Shown here: piece after piece, positions 59,382-64,000 of the stretch
Position numbering within the stretch: the stretch's first letter is position 1
Layout of the letters: every line of letters starts with the position of its first letter
DNA from: Taklimakanibacter deserti
GTDB lineage: Bacteria; Pseudomonadota; Alphaproteobacteria; Rhizobiales; Aestuariivirgaceae
Direction of reading: 5' to 3'
Length of the DNA stretch: 64,000 nt
Assembly: GCA_003574785.1 (NCBI GenBank)
Contig: QORU01000021.1
Span: forward strand, 1 to 64,000
The notes under the pieces: generated by a model
The model's input: the letters and a program-made list of their open reading frames with translations, nothing else
Databases searched by the model: none
Told to the model about the DNA's origin: nothing
Made by a program: the position numbers and the translations under genes

Positions 59382-60247
59382 GTCCTAACCCGCGTGACGA
59401 AGAGGCCCTGCGGCCTGAATCTGATGAGGATGACGATGGCGACGAGCACCAGCGCCTTGGCGATGGTGTCGTTCTGCCAGAAGGCGAGCACGCCCGAGAG
59501 CTCGCCCAGGAGCAGCGAGCTCGCCACCGTTCCGAACAGGCTCTGCACCCCGCCGAGCACGACGACGAAGAAGGCGTCGATGACGTAGCCGGTGCCCATT
59601 TCCGGCGACACGCTCTTGAGCGGCGCCACCAGCGCCCCGGCGAGCCCCGCGAGGCCCGCGCCATAGGCAAAGGTGCCGGTATAGATCTTGCTGGCATTGA
59701 TGCCGAAGGCGGTGGCGATGCTGCGATCCTGTATGACGGCGCGCAATTGCATGCCGACCGCCGTCTTGTTGATGAGGAGCCAGGTCAGGCCGAACAGCAC
59801 GGCGCCGGCGACGATGATGAAGACGCGATAGCCCGACACGTCGACGCCGAGGATGTTCACCGTGGCGCTGAGGCTCGGCGGCATCTCGACATAGCGCAAC
59901 TCACCACCGGCCATGAGCCTTACCGCCTGCTGCAGCATGACGCCGATGCCCCAGGTCGCGAGGATGGTGTCGATCGGCCGCTTGTAGAGATAGCGGATGA
60001 CGCCGCGCTCGATCACAGCACCCAGGAGTGCGGTCACGATGAAGATGATGATGAGCGCCGGGAAGAAGCTGATGCCGGCGAAAGTCTTGAGCGCCCAGGC
60101 GCCATAGGCGCCGAGCATGATGAACTCGCCATGCGCCATGTTGATGACGCCCATCGAGCCGTAGATGATCGAGAGGCCCAAGGCGACGATCAGCAAGATC
60201 GAACCGATGCTGAGGCCGGTGATGAACTGTTCGAGCAGAAATTCCAT
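59378..60247 (-). CDS. urtB: Urea/short-chain amide ABC transporter permease, UrtB type
   Basis: A 289-aa LivH/UrtB-class permease with about eight helices. From ATG 60247 it begins MEFLLEQFITGLSIGSILLI, then ALGLSIIYGSMGVINMAHGEFIMLGAYGAW, split here by its conserved NMAHGE motif. RFRPQGLF near the end is standard. The frame open to 60385 would extend into the binding-protein gene and is not used. It lies 65 bp after the binding-protein gene, with a hairpin in the gap. Confidence 0.9.
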   Translation of the reverse strand: MEFLLEQFITGLSIGSILLIVALGLSIIYGSMGVINMAHGEFIMLGAYGAWALKTFAGISFFPALIIIFIVTALLGAVIERGVIRYLYKRPIDTILATWGIGVMLQQAVRLMAGGELRYVEMPPSLSATVNILGVDVSGYRVFIIVAGAVLFGLTWLLINKTAVGMQLRAVIQDRSIATAFGINASKIYTGTFAYGAGLAGLAGALVAPLKSVSPEMGTGYVIDAFFVVVLGGVQSLFGTVASSLLLGELSGVLAFWQNDTIAKALVLVAIVILIRFRPQGLFVTRVRT

Positions 60248-60269
60248 AGGCGAAACTCGCGAGAACTGG

Positions 60270-60298
60270 GCCGCGGTGACGGGGTCCGCCACCGCGGC
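60270..60298 (-). promoter_or_regulatory. Intercistronic hairpin between binding protein and urtB
   Basis: GCCGCGGTG (60270-60278) and CACCGCGGC (60290-60298) are perfect 9-bp arms with an 11-bp loop. It lies between a periplasmic binding-protein gene and the permease gene, the usual place for a stem-loop that stabilises the upstream transcript and lowers downstream expression. Confidence 0.65.
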
Positions 60299-60312
60299 TC
60301 CGGAGAATGAGC

Positions 60313-61560
60313 TCAGGTTTCCTTGAGCCCCGCCTCCGTGCATTTCTGGTTCGGATAGGCGGCATAGGGATCGGGCGCCAGCCACTCAGCCGATTCCTTC
60401 AGCACCTCGAACTGGCCGTCAGACTTGGCGACGGCGATCTTCGGCCACAGCCAGGTGTGGAGATTCTCCTTCTCGAGCAGAATCTTGCCTTGCGGCGCCT
60501 GATACTCCTGGCCCTTCACCGCCTCGCGAATGGTCTCGGGCGTGATGTCGCTCTGGCCGATCTTCTCGATCGCCTGCTTGAACAGATAGGTCTGGAAGTA
60601 GCAGGCTTCCGAAACGAAGTGGGTCACTTTGTCGTCGCCCCAGCGCTTCTTGTAGGCGGCGACGAACTTCTCGTTCTCGGGCGACTTGTGCACCATGAAA
60701 TAGGGTGCCGAGGTGAAGTGGCCGGCGGCCGCGTCACCACCCATGGCCGCGATCTCGTTCTCAGACGTCGTCAGGCTCGCCATCGGCATCTTGGCGGGAT
60801 CGAGGCCGGCGGCACGGTATTGCCGGTGCAGCGCCACCACCGAATCGCCGACAACCGTCGAGAAGATCACATTCGGCTGAGTGCTCTTCATCTTGTTGAT
60901 GACGGACGAGAACTCGGAATGGCCGAGCGGCACATATTCCTCGTTCACCACTTCGCCGCCGAGCTTCTCCAGCAGCTTCTTGCAGTAGTTGTTCTCTTCC
61001 TTGGGATAGATGTAGTTCGAGCCGATGAGGAAGAACTTCTTGCCGAATTTCTCGATCAGCCAGGGGACGAATTCATCCTGTTGTTGGTTGGGGACGGCGC
61101 CCGTGTAGACGACGTTCTTCGAGCATTCGCGGCCCTCATAGAGGGTCGGATAGAAATAGAGGTTGTTGCGCTTCTCGAAGACGGGAAGTACCGCTTTGCG
61201 GCTCGCCGACGTATAGGAGCCGAAGACGCTGACGCATTTGTCGCCGACCACCAGCTTGCGCGCCTTCTCGGCGAAGGTCGCGGGATCCGATGCCGGGTCC
61301 TCGACGACCGCATTGATCTGCATGCCGTTGATGCCGCCCGCCGCGTTGATCTCCTCGATCGCAAGGATCGTCGCCTTGTTCAGCGATTCCTCGATGATCG
61401 CGGTGGTGCCGGTCAGCGAGAACAGCACGCCGACCTTGATTTCACCTCCGGCCGCGCGCGCCAGCGAATAATCCTTGATCCAGATATGAGGGAAGCCGCC
61501 AATCACACCCGCGCCGAGCGCAGCCGTTCCCCTCAGGAAAGCTCGTCTCCTGATAGCCAT
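60313..61560 (-). CDS. urtA: Urea/short-chain amide ABC transporter substrate-binding protein (UrtA/FmdD type)
   Basis: A 415-aa periplasmic binding protein. From ATG 61560, after GGAGGAAACG, it has a Tat-like leader (IRRRAFLRGTAALGAGVIGG) with a cut near residues 36-38. The mature part has KVGVLFSLTGTTAIIEESLN, FGSYTSASRKAVLPVFEKRN and YFYPTLYEGRECSKNVVYTG, all UrtA/FmdD/AmiC-type. It closely resembles the sensor at 62270 (both have VLFS, SRKAVLP, YPTLYEG, IFSTVVG), so transporter and sensor probably share ligands. It is the first structural gene after the AmiR-type leader. Confidence 0.9.
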   Translation of the reverse strand: MAIRRRAFLRGTAALGAGVIGGFPHIWIKDYSLARAAGGEIKVGVLFSLTGTTAIIEESLNKATILAIEEINAAGGINGMQINAVVEDPASDPATFAEKARKLVVGDKCVSVFGSYTSASRKAVLPVFEKRNNLYFYPTLYEGRECSKNVVYTGAVPNQQQDEFVPWLIEKFGKKFFLIGSNYIYPKEENNYCKKLLEKLGGEVVNEEYVPLGHSEFSSVINKMKSTQPNVIFSTVVGDSVVALHRQYRAAGLDPAKMPMASLTTSENEIAAMGGDAAAGHFTSAPYFMVHKSPENEKFVAAYKKRWGDDKVTHFVSEACYFQTYLFKQAIEKIGQSDITPETIREAVKGQEYQAPQGKILLEKENLHTWLWPKIAVAKSDGQFEVLKESAEWLAPDPYAAYPNQKCTEAGLKET

Positions 61561-61685
61561 CGTTTCCTCCATGACAACAACAAAAAACCCCCAAGTTGAC
61601 CACACGTGGCCAAACATGGAGGCGTTACTGCCTGATTATGTGAGCGGCATTTTTGCCGCTTTCCGCCTTGGACGGATGAATTCCC
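61561..61685 (-). promoter_or_regulatory. Antitermination leader between amiR-like and urtA genes
   Basis: This 125-bp leader, read on the minus strand, holds hairpin 1 (AGCGGC-AAAAAT-GCCGCT, 61660-61643), a 9-nt linker, hairpin 2 (AGGC-AGTAAC-GCCT, 61633-61620), then a terminator-like stem (TTGGCCAC/GTGGTCAA, 61613-61596) followed by GGGGG and six T (61587-61582). Two hairpins with six-base loops, each starting with A, are the kind of target bound by ANTAR proteins; AmiR-like binding would favour read-through. The second loop lacks the G usual at position 4. Confidence 0.65.
61582..61613 (-). terminator. Attenuator in the amide operon leader
   Basis: On the minus strand TTGGCCAC (61613-61606) pairs with GTGGTCAA (61603-61596), one pair being G-U, and is followed by CTTGGGGGTTTTTTG. 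The stem is short and moderately strong, followed by a T-run starting 8 nt later, so it is a candidate conditional terminator that would stop transcription before urtA when the AmiR-like protein is inactive. Confidence 0.5.
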
Positions 61686-62267
61686 TTATACGAGGCTGTC
61701 GGAAGTGTCAACGAGCTTCGAGGCGATCGAAGCGATCGTGGCGCGCTTTTTCATCGCGATGTCGCGCAAGGTGCGGAACGCTTCCGCCTCGCTCACGCGA
61801 TCGCGCAACATGATCAGCTGCTTGGCCTTCTCGATGTCGCGCATCGCCCGCACATTCTCCTCCATGCGCGTGATGCGCGACTTCTGCCGCTTGAAGAAGG
61901 CGAACTGATCATGCGCGACGAGCAATGCCGCATCGATCGAATGCGGCAGATAGGGACGATGCAGCACCGCATTGGGACAGGCCACCTGCAGTTCGTTGAA
62001 GTCGAAGCGCCCGTTCTGCGGCAGGAGGACGACGAGGGCCGCTTCGGCCTCGCCCGGCATCCAGGCGAGGCGCGAGCCGAGGCCCGGACCATATTCGCAG
62101 AACAGCACATCGGCATTCTCGCCGATGCGGTCGGGCGCCGGCCACTGATGCCTGACCGCCGCGCGCGTGCGCTGCAGATGGCGCAACAGCGTCTGGCCAT
62201 CATCGTCGGCCTCGCAGACGACGAGGAGACGCAGCCGCGAGAACTGGCTCACCGGATTGGCCGCCAT
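61686..62267 (-). CDS. amiR: AmiR-like ANTAR-domain antiterminator
   Basis: A 193-aa RNA-binding regulator. Residues ~12-125 form a degenerate receiver domain (RLLVVCEADDDGQTLLRHLQ, DVLFCEYGPG in place of the phosphorylated Asp pocket), followed by a coiled-coil and a C-terminal ANTAR domain (RDIEKAKQLIMLRDRVSEAE, then AFRTLRDIAMKKRATIASIA). In Pseudomonas AmiR is held inactive by AmiC and, when released, binds the amiE leader to prevent termination. ATG 62267 is 2 bp after the sensor gene; the frame open to 62552 is a shadow. Confidence 0.93.
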   Translation of the reverse strand: MAANPVSQFSRLRLLVVCEADDDGQTLLRHLQRTRAAVRHQWPAPDRIGENADVLFCEYGPGLGSRLAWMPGEAEAALVVLLPQNGRFDFNELQVACPNAVLHRPYLPHSIDAALLVAHDQFAFFKRQKSRITRMEENVRAMRDIEKAKQLIMLRDRVSEAEAFRTLRDIAMKKRATIASIASKLVDTSDSLV

Positions 62268-62269
62268 GA

Positions 62270-63418
62270 TCAGGCACTCTCCAGCGCCCGATGCGAGCCG
62301 ATCAGATAGGGATCGGCATCGATCTGCGACAGCGACTGATGCACGATCGAGAACTGTCCGGCGCGATTGACCCGGCCGACGCGCGACCAGACATTGGCAT
62401 GGCTGCAGGACGGATTGATCGTGACCTTGCCTTGCGGCGCATCGATGGTCGAGCCGAGGACGAAGGGCCTGAGGATGTCGGTATCGAGCGTGTTGACCTG
62501 CTCCAGCGCCTTGGCCAGGAGATGCACCTGGAAATAGGCCGCTTCCACGCACATATTCGTGCTTTCGCTGTCGCCATAGCGCTTGCGGTAGCGCTTGACG
62601 AACGCCTCTTCCCGCTCGCCGCCGCTGCCCTGGAAATAGGGTGCGGCGGTGACGTGATGTTCGCCGACATCGGCACCCATCGCCCGGATCTCGGCCTCGG
62701 TGGTGGTGAGGCTCGCGATCGGCAGTTTCCTTGCATCGAGGCCGAAATCGTTGAAGGCCTGGTAGAGGAAGACGGTCGCCTCGCCGACGACGGTCGAGAA
62801 GATGACATCGGGACTTGCGGTCTTGATGTCGCGCAGGATCGGATAGAACTCCTCGCGCCTGGCATTGAGCGAGACATACATCTCGCCCACCACCTCGCCG
62901 CCCGACTGGTTGATCAAGGCGCGCATGATGCGGTTCGATTCGCGCGGATAGACATAGTCGGATCCGACGAAATAGAAGCGCGTGCCGTAATTGGCGGCGA
63001 GATAATTGAACAGCGTCAGGCTGTTCTGGTTGGGAGCGGCGCCGGTATAGATGATGTTGGGCGAGAACTCGAAGCCCTCATAGAGGGTCGGATACCACAA
63101 GAGGCCGTTCAGGCGCTCGACGATCGGCAGCACCGCCTTGCGGCTCGAGGAGGTATAGCAGCCGAAGATGGTGCGGATGCCGTCCTCGGCGAGCATCTTC
63201 CTCGTATAGGCGCGGAACTGGGCATTGTCGGAGCCGGGATCGAAGACCGAAGGCAGAAGCTCGCGGCCATTGATGCCGCCCGCTTCGTTGATCTCATCGA
63301 TCGCCAGCATCGTGCCGCGATACTGCGTCTCCTCGATCAGCGCCATGTAGCCGCTGCGCGAAAACAAGACGCCTACTCGCCACGGCTCCGACGAATACTC
63401 ATGACCCATGCCAGGCAT
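62270..63418 (-). CDS. amiC: AmiC-like amide sensor (cytoplasmic periplasmic-binding-protein fold)
   Basis: A 382-aa protein with the Peripla_BP_6 fold but no signal peptide: WRVGVLFSRSGYMALIEETQ follows within 15 residues of the start. Conserved parts are YRGTMLAIDEINEAGGINGR, CYTSSSRKAVLPIVERLNG and LLWYPTLYEGFEFSPNIIYT, where TSSSRKAV and YPTLYEG line the amide pocket in AmiC. In Pseudomonas, AmiC binds amides and controls AmiR; the same order sensor-antiterminator is seen here, at the head of the operon. ATG 63418, ATG 63409 and GTG 63442 are possible starts. Confidence 0.9.
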   Translation of the reverse strand: MPGMGHEYSSEPWRVGVLFSRSGYMALIEETQYRGTMLAIDEINEAGGINGRELLPSVFDPGSDNAQFRAYTRKMLAEDGIRTIFGCYTSSSRKAVLPIVERLNGLLWYPTLYEGFEFSPNIIYTGAAPNQNSLTLFNYLAANYGTRFYFVGSDYVYPRESNRIMRALINQSGGEVVGEMYVSLNARREEFYPILRDIKTASPDVIFSTVVGEATVFLYQAFNDFGLDARKLPIASLTTTEAEIRAMGADVGEHHVTAAPYFQGSGGEREEAFVKRYRKRYGDSESTNMCVEAAYFQVHLLAKALEQVNTLDTDILRPFVLGSTIDAPQGKVTINPSCSHANVWSRVGRVNRAGQFSIVHQSLSQIDADPYLIGSHRALESA

Positions 63419-63442
63419 TGCTCTCTTGTCTCTCGCCCTCAC

Positions 63443-63833
63443 CCGGAATAGCGCGTGAGCATGCGCGTTTTGGTTAATGGTTTCAACTGCTCAATTGACA
63501 AAGGTCGTGGAAGATCTCGATGAGGGCTTCGCGAGCATTGTCGGATCATCATGCGAACCACTGACTTCGCGCTGCTTGCCGATGGTGCGCAGGGCTTCGC
63601 GATGGCTCGCGAATTGATCCGTCGTCGGTCTAATTTTTAGTCGCGACGAAGGTCCGTAATGTTCTGGCCGCGACGACGGCGCGAAGGGGCCTGCGATGAA
63701 TCACCCACCGCCCGATATCCCTCTGTTTTTAATAAAAGATTCACCATTTACCGCATCGCCATGGAGGCTGCCTTGATGCTTGCTTAATTGCGTGGCTTAG
63801 ACGTAGCTTACCCGAGGTTTGCTAGGTGGGACC
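63443..63833. other. Intergenic control region, divergent promoters
   Basis: This 391-bp gap separates the amide operon (minus) from the gene entering the right edge (plus). It is more AT-rich than the flanks. No open frame longer than about 30 codons with a ribosome binding site is visible. A TTGACA occurs on the plus strand at about 63495 without a matching -10 box, and TTGATG (63774-63779) with CTTAGA 17 bp later is a weak promoter candidate for the plus-strand gene. I see no clear sigma-54 site for the amide operon. Confidence 0.5.
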
Positions 63834-64000
63834 ATGGCGACAGTGGCGACCGCAGTCTTTGCCGGAGCACTTCTCGGCATTGCATTGTTCTCGAGGATTC
63901 CGATCTGGGCTTTGCGCGCCTGGAAGAAGAAAAGTTTCCTGCGCCTGTTCCTCGCCCACCTGCTCACTTATGCACTTGTCGGCCTGGCCTACGCCCTTCT
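63834..64000 (+). CDS. Membrane protein, partial (cut by right edge)
   Basis: The first 55 codons of a gene that continues beyond the window. ATG 63834 follows GGTGGGACC. The product begins MATVATAVFAGALLGIALFS, one transmembrane helix, then a basic segment (RAWKKKSFLRL) and a second hydrophobic stretch (LTYALVGLAYAL). I do not recognise the family; two membrane segments joined by a positively charged loop can be seen, nothing more. Confidence 0.7.
   Translation, partial: MATVATAVFAGALLGIALFSRIPIWALRAWKKKSFLRLFLAHLLTYALVGLAYAL

Noticed and set aside
56796..61560. Dedicated urea transporter
   Set aside because: The family is Urt, but the operon carries an aliphatic amidase with AmiC/AmiR control and no urease, so amide uptake is likelier; urea cannot be excluded.
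63551..63640. A 29-codon open frame (MRTTDFALL...) in the right intergenic region
   Set aside because: No ribosome binding site, no hydrophobic or other recognisable pattern, and such short frames are expected by chance in GC-rich DNA.

Overview
The window is high-GC chromosomal DNA, most likely from an alphaproteobacterium of the Hyphomicrobiales (Rhizobiales) type. The grounds are the FixI/CcoI-type cbb3 locus, the C-P lyase operon with a DUF1045 gene and a hexapeptide transferase, rhizobial-style palindromic intergenic repeats, and many ABC uptake systems with Tat-like binding-protein signals. I see no rRNA, tRNA, insertion sequence, integrase, phage gene or CRISPR array. Genes are tightly packed, with many 4-bp ATGA/GTGA/TTGA overlaps.

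Region 1 (0-11 kb) is respiration and NO/oxygen response: a polyamine-type binding protein at the left edge, a divergent TetR regulator, nnrS, a Crp/Fnr regulator, then ccoNOQP, a 56-aa membrane protein, a DUF2189 protein, ccoI and ccoS on the minus strand. The same 16-bp palindrome (core TTGCG-N4-CGCAA) lies between nnrS and the Crp/Fnr gene and upstream of ccoN, which suggests one regulon. ccoG and ccoH are not in the cluster.

Region 2 (11-21.5 kb) is a complete carbon-phosphorus lyase operon: phnGHIJKL, phnCDE, a DUF1045 2H-phosphoesterase-like gene, phnM, phnN and a phn-type hexapeptide transferase, with a Pho-box-like site in front. No phnP or phnF is present.

Region 3 (21.6-28.7 kb) holds an SDR, a CUT1 sugar transporter without an ATPase, an aldose-epimerase-like protein, a diacylglycerol-kinase-like lipid kinase and an MltB-type transglycosylase. 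Region 4 (28.9-36.3 kb) has an IclR regulator, a mandelate-racemase-type enolase, a PotDBC-like transporter without an ATPase, two SDRs and an SMP-30 lactonase. Together these look like a non-phosphorylating sugar or sugar-acid pathway.

Region 5 (36.3-51.9 kb) is a 12-gene minus-strand operon controlled by a divergent LacI regulator with a perfect 20-bp operator. It contains a HisD-family dehydrogenase, an MBL hydrolase, a CUT2 transporter, a CUT1-like transporter with two different ATPases, an unrecognised HD-like protein and a malic enzyme. Its substrate is unknown, and it is the best candidate for an undescribed catabolic system.

Region 6 (51.9-63.4 kb) is an 11-gene amide-utilisation operon: an AmiC-like sensor, an AmiR-like ANTAR antiterminator, an RNA leader with two hexaloop hairpins and an attenuator, an Urt/Fmd-type ABC transporter, an aliphatic amidase with the E-K-C triad, a NorQ/NorD-like AAA+/VWA pair and an aquaporin-family channel. 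The window ends in the first 55 codons of an unidentified membrane protein.
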